64,000 nt of DNA from NCBI GenBank assembly GCA_905250075.1, contig CAJNOP010000004.1, positions 2,402,577 to 2,466,576 on the forward strand. The letters run 5' to 3'. The notes below the pieces were generated by a model that ran no database searches, was not told where the DNA came from, and worked only from the letters and a program-made list of their open reading frames with translations. Each line of letters starts with the position of its first letter. The stretch's first letter is position 1. Below, in pieces: positions 11,501-24,102 of the stretch. The stretch is from Rotaria sp. Silwood1 (lineage: Eukaryota > Rotifera > Eurotatoria > Philodinida > Philodinidae). Both the position numbers and the translations under genes were made by a program.

Positions 11501-14018
11501 TAAACTTTCATTCGTTAATGATCATTCAAGAATAAATAATTCGATTATGAAACTTTGAAAATATTTCATCAATAATATGCACATATCGTTTATTCGTTAG
11601 AAACTAATGAGAGATGATGATTAAAAAACAAACATTGACTCTACAATACAAACGTCTAGAAGACAAATTTGATAATTAGTTATTTTTTGTTTTTATGGAT
11701 TATTAAATTGAAAAATTTCAATTTTTTCGATGATTTCAAAACGTTTTTTTTTAATTTTTTATATTAGTTTATAACATGAAATTGATCTTAGAAATTTTTT
11801 AGTAACAATTTTATATATAATTTATACCATGATGAACAAAACTAAATAAATGGTAACAGTGTGTTGCACCAGATGATTTTCTTTTCTCTTGATACATATT
11901 TTTTTTTCAAGTGTGTCTTAAAACATATTTTATTATTCTAACACTCATGTAGAAAATCTTTTTTTTTTTTTTTGATTGAATTTTATACATTCGAATTTGA
12001 TTTAATAGGTCGTAAACGTCCTCATTCCTCATCAGGTCATCGACAATCTATTAAAAGTAAGACATGCAATATTTTCTTTTTTTTTTTTTGATTTCGAATA
12101 AAAATTTTTCTCATTAGATAATGATGGAAAACGTCGTTCATCAACATCACCATGGGCAACTAAAATACTCAAACGACATAAACGACGACATTATCGTCAA
12201 TCAGGAGGTGTTGAACCAAAAACATCAACACCAGCTAGAGGGTAAAAATATTTTACTTTACAATACTAGGACAAAAAATTCGAAATTGCATATATACGCA
12301 CTCAATATTTCATTTTTTACGACTATATTTTGATATATTTATATAGTTTAGTATTACGATCGTACTTCCCCGTAATGTATATATGATCCGTTAACGATGA
12401 GAGACTAGGTAAAATGAAAATCGTATATTGTTTTTAATAAAAAGAACATCATGAAAGATCGTATTTCTTTGCACGTAATATACAGAGAAATAAGATCGTA
12501 ATACTTAGTCATGTAACATATTCAATATAGGAAGATTTATGATTGTTTATGAGGATGTTGGAATATTTTTAGATATGTTGATCATTGTCATGAAACTAGT
12601 AGATGATTCAATCGATCGATTGTTCAAAATTTACATACATGAGAATATGATGTAATCATTATTGAGAGTTACAGAGTAAATTTCAACATCAGATTATGAT
12701 AGATTTTAAATGAAATTATTTAAATAATGTAATATTAATTTTTTTTTTTGTAATAGAAATAACTAAATGTATTGATTTCTATAATGTCTTTATAAATCAA
12801 TATATACATGTTTTATTCGAAAAATGAATAGAATACAAAATAATATACATGATGAGAAATTGATTTGCAAGTTTTTATTTAAAATAGTAAAAATTTAAGA
12901 ATTAAAATCAATGTTTGTAATTACATATCATAAACAAAATTTCCAAATTCAACATATAATCTTTTTTCAGAAAAAAACAATAATTTTCTTTGTTTTTTTG
13001 TTTATCAATTTCTGTAACAAGGACCAACCCTTCATAATATCGTGAACTCTAACATTTCAAAAGTAGTTCTTCTCCAATCTAAATGACCTCGGAACATCCT
13101 TGACGTTAAGTTTTACCTTGTATATTTATCAAGTACTTTACTTAATGCAAGTTGATATCTATTTCTATATCTTTCTATCTTATATGTCTCGTGTCTGATG
13201 AATCAAGTCACGATAAATACTATTCATTATATTTCAATGATATAATTTATTAATACTCATCTTATCTCTTGAACATGATTTCCAATGTCTGAAGAAAATT
13301 TTATGAAAGAATTTTCATAGAAAAGAAAAGAGATCCTTTTCTTTCTATTTAATATAGGTCTAATAATGAAAATCGTTCATCATCAACATCTACTATTGTT
13401 ACACCTTGTCCAAGTATGGATCATAATTATTTACTTCAACCTGAAAAAATAAAATATTCACCAAAAAAACGAACTAAATCTACAGGATCAATTGAATATA
13501 GTAAATAATTTAATAATATTATTCAAATTCATTTTTCTTCTTTTTTTTTTTTTTTTTTTAATAAACTAGATGAACCATCAAGTGGTGATGCTGAAGAAGA
13601 TGATGAACGTGATAGTAGTTCATCAATACGTCCAATACGTAAATCAATAATAACAACACGTGCTCAAGCAGCAGCACGTAATAATCATTCAAAAAATCGT
13701 CGAAAAAGTTCTCCACCAAAAAAACGTTCATCACTTCAATTACCATCTCATCGACCAAATACACGTATAAATCGACGAATAATTGAACAAGATCTGAAAT
13801 TATTACGACAAGCTAATGTTTTACCTCAATTATCACCACCAACATATCAACAACCACTTGATTTATCTCTTGGTCCTAATCGATCATCTTCATATGAAGA
13901 AATAATTGAACAAACAACGACAACAACAACAACAACGGATAGTGAAACACTAAAAGAAATCATACAAATAAAAACAACACCAATGGAAGGCGTACTTGAT
14001 TTATCTCTTTCCCGATGA
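8537..14018 (+). CDS. FoxN2/3-like forkhead transcription factor
   Basis: Seven exons (8537-9405, 9578-9645, 9710-9817, 12009-12056, 12118-12241, 13358-13500, 13570-14018) join in phase to 602 aa. Residues about 107-116 (DDLTELKWLN) match the short block that FoxN2/FoxN3 proteins carry ahead of the forkhead. The forkhead spans about 187-283: SFGIIIF, LYEYVQNNAKYI, RGWKNLLRQSLITIPCF and SLWTIDPYYRP; the last is close to the FoxN2/3 form. Forkhead proteins bind DNA through helix 3 and regulate transcription; FoxN3 is known as a checkpoint-linked repressor. Here helix 3 has Gln where His is nearly invariant, followed by Ser for Asn, so DNA preference may differ. Poly-Gln and poly-Asn precede the domain. 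The C-terminal half is Ser/Arg/Lys-rich, with basic nuclear-signal-like patches, and has two LDLSL motifs (about 549-554 and the extreme C-terminus). Intron 3 (2.2 kb) and intron 5 (1.1 kb) hold transposon remnants. Confidence 0.87.
10455..10950. repeat. Snapback (inverted-repeat) element in forkhead intron 3
   Basis: Two diverged arms face each other: about 10461-10590 and about 10820-10948. A perfect 13-base core, CTTTCCGAGTTAT at 10504-10516, returns as its reverse complement at 10894-10906. The flanking AGAAAAAGTT...AGTT.GTA stretches also match in inverted orientation. No coding capacity. This is the form of an old non-autonomous foldback element; ends and target duplication are not resolved. 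Confidence 0.55.
11308..11478. mobile_element. hAT-type MITE with 8-bp target duplication
   Basis: A 171-bp element begins CAGTGTTTTATCC and ends with the exact reverse complement, GGATAAAACACTG, giving 13-bp perfect terminal inverted repeats. It is flanked on both sides by ATGAGAAG (11300-11307 and 11479-11486), an 8-bp target duplication, which is the hallmark of hAT transposition. The interior is far richer in G+C than its surroundings, with runs of C and repeated CGCCCC-type words, and has no transposase. It must have been moved by an hAT transposase encoded elsewhere. The perfect repeats and duplication suggest a recent insertion. Confidence 0.88.
12349..12507. mobile_element. Small MITE-like element in forkhead intron 5
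   Basis: About 159 bp bounded by near-perfect inverted ends: TAGTATTACGATC at the left and GATCGTAATACTTA at the right, with the similarity extending inward (GTACTTC against GAAATAA). The interior is non-coding. No clear target duplication was found, so the superfamily is not assigned. Confidence 0.5.
12690..12960. repeat. Dispersed repeat, copy 1 (forkhead intron 5)
   Basis: This stretch matches 18790-18927 and then 19616-19730. Shared words include ATTATTTAAATAATGTAATA, GTATTGATTTCTAT and, further on, TTTTATTCGAAA. Comparison shows that the other copy has been split by an insertion. Class unknown; no coding sequence. Confidence 0.6.
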
Positions 14019-15109
14019 TCATATGAATATTTATTTGTTAAGTGTGTATTTAGTTTTTGTACGTGTGCAATATTAAACGTACCAGATAAAACATATTTAT
14101 TTCACTCATTTACTCAGGCTTATTTTGCCTTTAACAACCATACTCTACATCTATATATTCTGAAGCTTTTTTTCTTTTTTTGTTCGTTGTCCTTATTTGT
14201 GCATTGTTTTTTTCTTTTTTTTTTTTTTTGTTGTTGTTGTTTATTATTTCTCACCGTATTTGTGCTTCCATTCTGCGAAATTATCGGTTTTTTTCCTTGT
14301 TTATAAAAATTATTCTTTAGATATAAAAAGAAAACATGAAAAAGGTCATACTCAAACCTTAAAGTATGCTTACACGTACATTTTATTTACTATTTTTAGA
14401 ACATGGTATTTAACTACATCGTTAAAACAACCTCTTGCTCTCTTTCTTAGTGATAAATGCATTTGTTTTTTTTCATTCATCATGCTTTGCAATCAAAAAA
14501 TGTACTAAGTAAAGATAGTCGATTGAAATAAAGGAAGTGTTAGATGAAAACATATAGTGATATTTTTTTTCTTTTCTCATTGTCAAGTATAATTCAGTAG
14601 ACAAAAAAAAAAATATTTCGTTTAAGTATTACAAATATAAAAAAGAAAGCATGACTTCGGTGTGAATAAGAACACATTGAATAATATATTGACATTGGAA
14701 TTTTGTACAAGGAAGTGTAGATTTGAAAAATTTAGCAAATAGATTCTCTTAGATATTATATAACAACATACATATATATGGGTAAGTAATTTTCTTGTTC
14801 TGCACTTCCTTTTTTTTTTGTTCTTACAATGCTTACGACCTTCAAACAACGTGACAGGGTTTTTTTTCTTATAACATTTTATGATTAGAATATAAAGACA
14901 AATATGAAACGATGAAAAAAAAAAACGGTTTTATCTTTTATGTTACATTCTGGAAATTTCACAAAAACAGCTATTTACAACATATGGAAAAATTGGAAGT
15001 AATAGTTCCCAGTTTTTTTGAATAAAATAAAGGAAAACAAATTGCTTTTATAATATGGATGTGGGAAGTACATTTTTTTTTCGTTCTTGCTTTTTCTTTT
15101 TCATTAGAC
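14019..15109. other. Intergenic between forkhead and ankyrin genes
   Basis: No gene seen; poly-T and poly-A tracts only. The short open frames here have no coding character. Confidence 0.4.
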
Positions 15110-15119
15110 TATATAAAAG
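15110..15119 (+). promoter_or_regulatory. TATA box of the ankyrin-TPR gene
   Basis: TATATAAAAG at 15110-15119 is a near-ideal TATA box 53 bases before the ATG at 15172. The expected start of transcription, about 30 bases on, falls in the GC-rich patch GCCGTTGCCGTTCTGGCC, leaving a leader of roughly 30 bases. Confidence 0.6.
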
Positions 15120-15171
15120 CCCTCTTGTGCCGTTGCCGTTCTGGCCATAATAAAAAAGCTGAAAAAAAAGC

Positions 15172-16710
15172 ATGTCGAAACGTCTGAAATGTAACGATGA
15201 TGAAAATTCAAGCTCAGGTAAGATAACTATTTGGTTTTTTTTTTAAATTAATTAGGGCCTAGATAATAATGATTATTAATAAGAAAATTCTATTGAGTTT
15301 ATTTTCATGTTTTACTGTTAAAATACTAATATAATTTTCATTTAATTCTTCGTAGACTGTCAAATATCTGTTGATGACAAAATTCTATCGTCAGATATAA
15401 ATAATATTATTCAAGCAACTACAACATCGACTTCATATCCATATCATACAAGTGTATGTGGATCATTACTATATACAGCACCAACTAATACATCCTCAGA
15501 TATTTTCTCACTTCTTCGTCATTGTAATTTCGATGCATTTCGACGTTCACTTGATATTTATTATAATGATATTATTCAAATGAAAAATGATCATGGACAG
15601 GTTAATATTTTTGTTTAAAATAATAATAAAACAATAAACGAACAAAAATTATTATTTTTATTTTATTATTTTAGACAGTACTTCATGTATTAGTCATTCA
15701 TGCACATCAATATGTATGGATACGTTTATTAATGATGCGTGGATGTAATACATGTGCTCAAGATATCGATGGATATACAGCTGCTCATTATGCTGTTGAA
15801 CGTGATGATGTTGAAATGTTGAAAGCATTAACACTTCGTTTTCATTCTCAAGCTAAACCAATACCAGAAGAACGTATAACAGCAATACATCAACAATGTA
15901 TAAATGCATTATCATTAAAAAATAAACAAGGTTTAACTGTATTCATGTTAGCTTGCTATCATGGATCATTAAAATGTTTAAATTATTTAATTGATCTTCA
16001 TATAAATGATAGTAATTTAGAAGTAAATTAATTTTTTTTTCTCTTATTCATACATTACAATTTATTTATTTTTGTCTTATCAGGATAAATTTGGTGACAC
16101 TTGTTTACATTATGCAGTTGCACTTCGTAATCAAATTCTTGTAGAAAAATTAATTAATACATGTCAAGCTAATGTTAATGGTGGTAATCCAACCAGACCA
16201 AGTATACTTGATGTATTACAATATAATCGTGAACAACGAAAAATAGATGATCGTATAAAAGATGATCAAATTGAACAAATAATTTTATCACATGATGCAA
16301 AAAATCGTTGTACTATTCGACGTATTACTAGTAAAAGAAAAGGATCTGTTGATAATGATGAAGCAATTATAGCAAATTTAGCTTGTATTTCACTTGATTT
16401 AACAACTAATGGACAAATTGAAACAGCTCGTAGTCATGCACGAATGGCTGCATCATTGCATGCTAAAGGTGATTTCGATGGTGCTCAAGAAAGTTATAAA
16501 CAAGCAATGCACTATGCACCAGATAATACAATTGATTGGGCAACATATGCATTTCATGTTGCTGTTATACATATGGTTCATGGTGAACGACAATTAGCAC
16601 TTGAATTATTACAAAAATCACTTCGTATTAGAAAACAAGTAGAAAACCAAAGTCAAGAAATTGATCAAATTCAACGAGCTATTGATAGCATTCAACAACA
16701 GACAACTTGA
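15172..16710 (+). CDS. Ankyrin-repeat protein with C-terminal TPR-like region
   Basis: Four exons (15172-15217, 15356-15600, 15675-16022, 16084-16710) give 421 aa in phase. Ankyrin repeats cover about residues 75-240: TVLHVLVIHAH, DIDGYTAAHYAVERDDVEML, GLTVFMLACYHGSLKCLNYL and FGDTCLHYAVALRNQILVEK show the usual G-x-T-x-LH-xA pattern. A basic linker (RRITSKRKG) follows. Residues about 328-395 look like a TPR pair: ARMAASLHAKGDFDGAQESY, then YAFHVAVIHMVHGERQLALE. Both repeat types bind other proteins, so this is probably an adaptor; no catalytic domain, signal peptide or membrane segment is visible. The N-terminus is Ser/Asp-rich. The fold calls are clear, the biological role is not. A TATA box lies 53 bases upstream. 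Confidence 0.88.
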
Positions 16711-18789
16711 GTAATTTTTATTAATTAATATGCATATCAATATAGTTAAACCTCATATGTTCACTTGTAATTCAAAAGTATTTCCAATGAATTATGTTTG
16801 TTTTTTGGAAAAAAAACTTTGGATACAATGTCGATTTAATATCAAAAGGGTCAATCGATGATATGGAAATAGAGAAAATTTATTTTCGACGTTGTATTCA
16901 TTTGAATCACAAGCGGATGGATTGGGTTTAAAAACTGATAAATAAAGACATTCTTTATATGAATTCTTTCATGTCTCATGTATAATTCTGATCAGAAAAT
17001 ATCTATATATGTGTAGAAAGTTTTTTCTTTGTAAAATAACGCCATAAATTTTTTTTTTTATTGGTGGTTTGTATTAAAAAAAAGAAAATAAGTAATTGTC
17101 GATAAGTCAATTAATGACAAAATTATTAAATCTTACTGAGAAAAACAAAAGATTTTTTTTTAATATTTGTTCTAAAGAAGTGAATCTAGAATTTTCGTTA
17201 AATTTCTATCAACATATATAGAATTCAAAATAATAGAAAATTTGAAATTTGTTGAATCAACATATTATTCACATATAAAATAATAAGCAAAAATATACAT
17301 GAGTTATATACGATGATTTTTCATGATAATTTTTAATGAAAAAAGTTTGCAAATATACATGATGATAAAAATAGAAGAAAGAAAAAACAGCAATTGAAAT
17401 CAAAATATATCTACATTAGTTTACCTTCTCTACAAACAATGTATTTAGACAGTCATCATCAAAACGATATTATTGACAATTGATTTTTTTAATTCTTTCT
17501 ATAATCTTATTTTCCTCTACATATATCAGTGTCTATAAGGAAGTACTTGTATATTTTGGTTCGTCAATACTTTTCTTTTGTATAAAAAACTATACGTTTA
17601 TAGAGCATATTTTATCTATCAGGTGATTTTATGTCGTTGTTCTTTCGATGCAAGCTTTCTTTCAATTGCGCACTTTGTTTTTAATCAACAAAACAAACAT
17701 TACTCAAAACATAAATTCTATGGTTTTGTAACTGTTGTTATAGTGATCAATAGAAGCTCAATGATTACATATTTTCATAAGCAATCAAAAAAGAAACTTC
17801 CTCACAATCATTGACATATATTGACCTGATATTTATCGGACTGACATTTGTCATGCGCTATCGTGTGTGAATAATTTCTTTCAGAACATAAAACCATCAT
17901 ATTTTGTTGCCAACGTGAATATTAGTTATTTTTATCTTCAATAAATCGATATATCAAATATTTACATCAATATTTTATATAATGACATAGGGTAGTATTA
18001 CGACGAAAAGACGAGGGGCTAGCCCTCTACCATTATTGACAGCATATCTGCAAAAATTTTCACATTGTTGTCTAATTACTCTCTGATAAATTTTACAAGA
18101 GATCTGTTTCTCAGCCACTTTCTTTTAGATACATTATGTCTGACTATTTGCAAAATTTTCTTTAGCACCTTCTACTTCTTCATATTATTTACAGTCATAT
18201 GCATACACTACACTTGTGACATAACCAATATAATTACACCTACAAAGAGAAAGTAATAGTGACGTAAGACATGAAAATAATACTGTAAGAAATATACCGA
18301 ACAAGAAGAAACAAATAAAAATAGTCAACAAACTACCTATATTCCCTTGACTGAAAGGATAGAAACTAGAAATGAGAGTTCACCAATGACTGTGTCTGTC
18401 TGTTTGCCTGTAGCATAGTTAGCATATAGTAAGTATTGTGGGAATAACCACATAGGATGACACAAGAAAAAAAATCTCAAAACATTAAGATTCAAAATAA
18501 TTGAAGGGTTATATCCCATGACAAAGAATTCAACAACCCGTACATACTGGGTATTTCACCATATACGACTGTATTTTGGTTTGCCGCATGACTCAATACC
18601 ACTAGCGTATTATTGCATCATGAAACACGTCAATATATGCAGATTTATGGTCGTTTACGAGCGAGCTTATTCGACTTAGAATGCTTTTAGAAATAATGAT
18701 TATTGTTATTAAGTTATTGAATAGTTCGATCATTTGTGCCAGGAAGTGCACATAGAGATTTAACGCAAATATTATCAAGAGTTTGAGAG

Positions 18790-19730
18790 TGAGTCTGAAT
18801 ATAAGATTATAATAAATTAAAATCACATTATTTAAATAATGTAATATTAATTTTTTGTTCTGCAATGGAAATAACGCTAATATAACTGATTGTATTGATT
18901 TCTATGTCATCTTTATTAGTCAATATACAGTGGATATTCAAATTATTCAACGTAATTTGCTTTTATTTTTTTCGTTATTGTAAGCGCTAGAAAGAATCCA
19001 GATGCTGGTTCTAATAGCGAAAATGGTTTCTTAAAAGAATATAAGGATATAAAAACTATTATGATGTTTCCAAAAAACCAGGGTTCCAGAAAATTAAAAG
19101 ATTAGTATTTTAGCATCTAAAACAGATAAATATACATTTGTTTAGACGACATAGAACGATAGAGCAAACACTTCTCTAAAAAAAAGAAGACATTTACAAG
19201 TTCTTTCCGACGCTTTTTAGTTGAGATACGACAATCTTACAGAAATCCTTTAAATCGTAACTTATTCAATTTTCTCAAGAAAAATCATTTTTCGATCTTC
19301 GGTCCAATTGCAATTTTTCAGCCAAAAAACGTTGCAGAAAACTCGATGATGTCTTATTTTGTAAAGAATGGTTTGCTTTATCGTCGTATATAATCTAAAC
19401 AAAACTATATTGACGTGTTCTAGGTGTTGAAAAACCAGAGTTTGAGTTTTCTGAAGTTCCTATCTTTGTGATTTTGATAATAATTTTTATTTCCTTATAT
19501 TCTTTTTGAAAACCATTTGCTCCATCCTAACCAATACTTAGATTTTTCTCTAGTACTAATGCCAGCATAAATAAACTAAAAATACATCTTGTTGAATAAC
19601 TTTAGTAGTCACTATATCTATAAAATAAGTTTTATTCGAAACATGGAAACAACACAGAATAATATGAATAATGGAAAACTAAATTGCTCTCAATTTTAAG
19701 CTTTGTATTTAAGATATTGAAAATTCAAAC
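18790..19730. repeat. Dispersed repeat, copy 2, split by an insertion
   Basis: The left part (18790-18927) shares ATTATTTAAATAATGTAATA and GTATTGATTTCTAT with copy 1 in the forkhead intron. The homology breaks at CAATATA and resumes at about 19616 with TTTTATTCGAAAC and onwards. The 690 bases between are absent from copy 1, so they are an insertion. Confidence 0.55.
18928..19613. mobile_element. Non-autonomous Tc1/mariner-like element
   Basis: About 690 bp inserted in a dispersed repeat. It starts CAGTGGATATTC directly after TA and ends AGTAGTCACT before a run beginning ATAT, as expected for Tc1/mariner insertion at TA. Inverted ends are partial: CAGTG and, 15-20 bases inside, TTATTCAAC at the left against GTTGAATAA at the right. 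No transposase frame remains inside. The exact right end is uncertain by a base or two. Confidence 0.5.
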
Positions 19731-20628
19731 TTAAAACTTTAAAATAAATTTACTACTATATATGACAGAATTATCACAGCTCAAATTTCAGAATTCGATA
19801 TATGAAAAGAATTTATGATTCACTGTACTTAATTATTATTTTATTTGAAAATAAAATTTCAAGGACAATATGAGAAAACAAAAGCAAATATAGTTACAAG
19901 CAATGCAATAATTTAAAAAAAATTGACGAGATTTCTGTAGAATAAACAATAACATTGCATATATAAACTGAACATGATTAGACAAGTACTGTATATTTAA
20001 CATTGGTATTTCTTTAAAAACATAAAGACCAAGTTTTATATTAGAAAAAAAAATTGGTTGCGTAAAAGCTAATCGTTATCATATGTCAAGCCATCTCTCT
20101 GTATTTTTCTATTACTTGATTTGAATAGTATGAATATCTTTATACATATATTTATGCCATCAATCTAGAACCTAATGACTCGAATTTTGATGGACGTTAC
20201 AGGTTATTTAGAGAAGATTTAAAATAAATATATGATAATTTGTTTTTTATTTTTGCCATAGCAAGACACGAATAAAGATAAAAAAAAATATTGTATGGTG
20301 AAAATACTTCAGTTTTCGTACAAATGCTTGAATGAAATATGAAATAAAAATGATCTATATTAATTAATCAGAAATGCAATTGATCTTCGAAAAATTTTTA
20401 TTGCAAATTTGTGAACACAAAAAATTTTTATCTTTCATTTTATTATTTTAAAAATATAAAAAATATAGTTAAATAAAATCATCAACTAAATTAATTGATC
20501 TATGAAAATTAAATGAATCGACAAAACAAATTTTCAAAAAAAAAAGTACATGAAATTTTGCTTGATCATTCACAGCTGATAAATACTCTCATCGTTTATT
20601 ATTATTTTGTTTTTCTTCATCATCATGA

Positions 20629-20636
20629 TATAAATT
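20629..20636 (+). promoter_or_regulatory. TATA-like box of the protease gene
   Basis: TATAAATT lies 44 bases before the ATG at 20673. The antistasin/WAP gene at 49.6 kb has the same arrangement at a similar distance. Confidence 0.45.
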
Positions 20637-20672
20637 GAAGGTAAAATAAAGTCTGTAGAAGTACAAAGTAGA

Positions 20673-23600
20673 ATGGGGATCAAGCTTATTGTTGTGTTAT
20701 CAATATTGGGACAATGTGCTTTTGCAATTGACTATGATAAAGGTAGATATTTTGGTGTTTAAGACGATTGCTTGCATTTATAGCTATGTGTTGGTAACTT
20801 TCGTCATATATTATGTCGAGATAATCTGTGAGAAATAATGGAGAGATTATTATTTACGATATTCTTTATGATTTATATGGATAACAATAATAGATATCAA
20901 TTGCATGAATAGATCAGTAATGTTCAGCCCGAAATTGTTCAGAGTGTTCATTGTGACGAATAACCTATCGATATGCAAAAATTACTTTCATCTGTACTCT
21001 CTCTCTCTCTCTCTGTTGCATTTATTGACCTAGGAGAGGAATCAAAGCTTATAGATCTAGCCGATTTTCCACGATTCTGTATTGGAAAGAGAGAAAAAAT
21101 TTTTTCACTAAATTATTTAGTCCAAATCTACATGTTATTATTCATTCATATTTCTTGAAATTTGTGTACGCACTATTTAAGTATGGTTTTTTTAATCATT
21201 TTGTTGAACAATACTGGCTGAAAAATCGTTATATATATATTACTATGTGATAATATACTCTTCGAATTTTGAATATGTAATATCGATTGTTATTTTTATA
21301 ATGGATTGTGTTGAATTCGAAATAGCTTTCAAAACAATAGTATTTGACTGAAATTTGAAATCATATTATAATAACTATAGGTTGAGGAGTATAAGAAAAC
21401 ATAGATCTTATATTATGATTAGGATAGGATATACTTAACCAGTTCATTCGAAATAAGTATGCAAATATTTACCAAAAAACTGTTCTAATAGGCACCTGTT
21501 TATTTCCCACTGCTTTGTTTCTCATTCGATTTCATGTTGTCTATTTAGACACCTGTGGACTTCGTCCATTAATAAATAAGGGTGATTCACCACCTAAAAT
21601 TGTTGGCGGTGTAGAAGCAGAAAGAGGTGATTGGTAAGACATTAAAATTTTAAGTTTTATAAAATATTCATTTCTATCTTGTGTTTTGTTTTAAGGCCAT
21701 GGGTGGTAAGTTGTTTAATCAAATATAAGAAAAAATATTTGATATATTTTCTACTTGAACTATAGATATCTATGCGACGTAATGGAAATCATATTTGTGG
21801 TGGATCACTTATAAATGATCAATGGATTATTACAGCTGCTCATTGTGTTTATGCGTAAAATCAAAAACAAAAATATCTTTTTGTTTTTTTATAAATTTCT
21901 ATTCTATTTTTTTTTAATACAGAAATCAAAATCCAGGTGTCTATCAAATTGTTCTTGGTCTTCATGATAGATTGATTGCAGACAATTGGGTTATTTCAAG
22001 AAAAGTTCAAAGTATTATAGTTCATCCACAATATTCAAGTCAAAGTCTTTCGAATGATATTGCTCTGATGAAATTAGTTGTAAGCATGTTTCTTTGTTGT
22101 GTTAATCTATACCTCCTTGTTGGAGTTTCTGAAGAACGACTCATTAAAATTTTTTTTAACTTTTCGGACAAAAGAATCTTGATGAGTAGAACAAAATTTG
22201 TCATAGATTCAAAACTTCTAGGTCATGTCTTCTATAACATATTAAGATTCAAGTAACCTCACTTTTTGATCTTCTGTATTCAAGATGCTACGTTTAATGG
22301 AGTTGAAAATCTTTTTACAGGTGCTTGTCTAGAATATTTGGAAAAATATATGTAAAACAGTAGTATATTTTATAGAAAACTTGACTTTGAGAAAAAAAAT
22401 GCAAAATAACGTTGAATTTCGATTTTTTGCTAAATACTTATTGTTTTTCTCTTTCTATTGGAATTTCTATAGATTTTCGACCACTAAACATTCAAGGATA
22501 TTGTTCTTACATTCAGAGAACACTTGTTTGTTTATCTGCAAGATGCCTGAAGTCAGAGAAAATCAATATATCGATCGAAAGACATCTGTTTTTTTTCACT
22601 TATACTACCCATTTTGAATCAATTAATCATATTTCGAATTAACGAGAGAAGTTGCTCGACTGATAATCTCCGTTTAATCTAATATTTACTCATAGTTTAG
22701 ATAGACATCTTGAAAGGACTCTTACCAATAGGCCTTGCTCTTCTCAAATCATGACCATTTTACTGAACGTTCAGTCTATTGAAAGATACTATGAGAAAAA
22801 TAGGAGCGTATAATTTTCGCCTGAAATCCATTTCAACAATATCTCTTATGATATAGTGAAAGTTTCAGCTTAAACGAATGTTTTCCTTTTCAGATAATAC
22901 ATATGCAAAAAACTTTACTTTTACAGAAGAGGTTCAGAAATAGTCCAGTTTTTATGGATACGATATCTTAAGAAGAAATCATTCATTTGAACTGAAATTT
23001 TCAGAATAAGATAAGAGCTATTACTAAGGAAAAGCTCAGGTCGAAACTCCTAGTTTTGATTTTTCCCATAATATGTTGTGATAGTCTGAAAGTTCAGTAA
23101 AATGATCAGAATTTGAGAAGAAAGACATTATGACGCGAATCCTTCTTAGATTTTTATCTCAATGCTGAGTAAAATATGAGCTCAAACAGAGATTATCAAT
23201 CAAATGAGTGTTCTGGTAAGTCGAAAGATGTCTTACATGTCTCAACATACAACTTTAACCTGATCATTAGTTGAAAATACGACAACAACAAATAGATTAA
23301 ACCTGTAGCAGAAATATTTTGAAATAAAAAGTAAAAACTCAAGTTTTTTTTTTGGAATTAGTAGCTCTTAAAAATCATTCTTTTCGAGATTATTTTGATT
23401 TTCACGTTTGCCATGAGCCAGAAAACTTATTTCTATATTAAAATTAAATCAACTTTCTAGGATAAAATTGATACATATACTGAATATTATATGCCTGTTT
23501 GTTTTCCACGCGCTAATCAAACATTTGCTGATCAAATAGGATATACAGTTGGTTGGGGAGCACCATTTCATGGTAAAAAAACAGTGATAATAGTTGATTT

Positions 23601-24013
23601 AAAGATGTATTAACCGATATTTTTTTTTCGAATTTTAGGTGGTAGTTTATTACGTTATTTATATGAAGTAACTTCATCAGTATTAACTGATAATGTATGT
23701 AAAGCACGTTATACATCAGGTATGATCAATCCAGCTACTCAAATATGTTCCGGTGGCAACAGTACAGGAGCTTGTCAAGTAAAATAAATTTTTTCTTTTA
23801 GTTTTTATACAATGTTGTTTTTTTTTTTCTTTTTTTAATTTCTAGGGTGATTCTGGTGGTCCATTTATTGTTTCTGATCCTCAACGTGATGGTCGATATG
23901 TTCTTGTTGGTTTAACATCATGGGGTATTGGATGTGGTGATGGTGGTGTTTATACACGTGTTTCAGCTTATAAATCATGGATCGAATCAAAAGTTGGTCC
24001 TACTTTGTCTTAA
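20673..24013 (+). CDS. Secreted chymotrypsin-family serine protease (S1A)
   Basis: Eight exons (20673-20742, 21549-21633, 21696-21705, 21766-21854, 21923-22079, 23461-23572, 23639-23778, 23846-24013) give 276 aa. A signal peptide ([18 protein letters not shown]) precedes a short propeptide with one Cys (C26) and an activation site K40-IVGG. The triad is complete: H81 in TAAHC, D130 in NDIALMK, S224 in GDSGGP. The residue six before the catalytic Ser (position 189 in chymotrypsin numbering) is Gly rather than Asp, and Gly is kept at the 216 and 226 positions. This points to an elastase- or chymotrypsin-like open pocket rather than trypsin specificity. It is expected to be secreted and activated by a trypsin-like cut. 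The third exon is only 10 nt and supplies the conserved WPWV stretch. Intron 5 is 1.38 kb. The gene ends 89 bp from the convergent gene. Confidence 0.93.
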
Positions 24014-24102
24014 ACATGAAAGAAATTTATTATATATATAAATAACTACATCGCAATATAAAAAAAGAATGATGAAAAAAATAATAAGTGAATAAATGTG
24101 AC

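Larger units (their letters stand above)
16711..20628. other. Intergenic with nested repeats
   Basis: No gene seen. It holds copy 2 of a dispersed repeat (18790-18927 continued at 19616-19730) interrupted by a Tc1-like element. Near 18013 is the palindrome GGGCTAGCCC. The short open frames between 17578 and 18865 are not conserved-looking. Confidence 0.45.
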
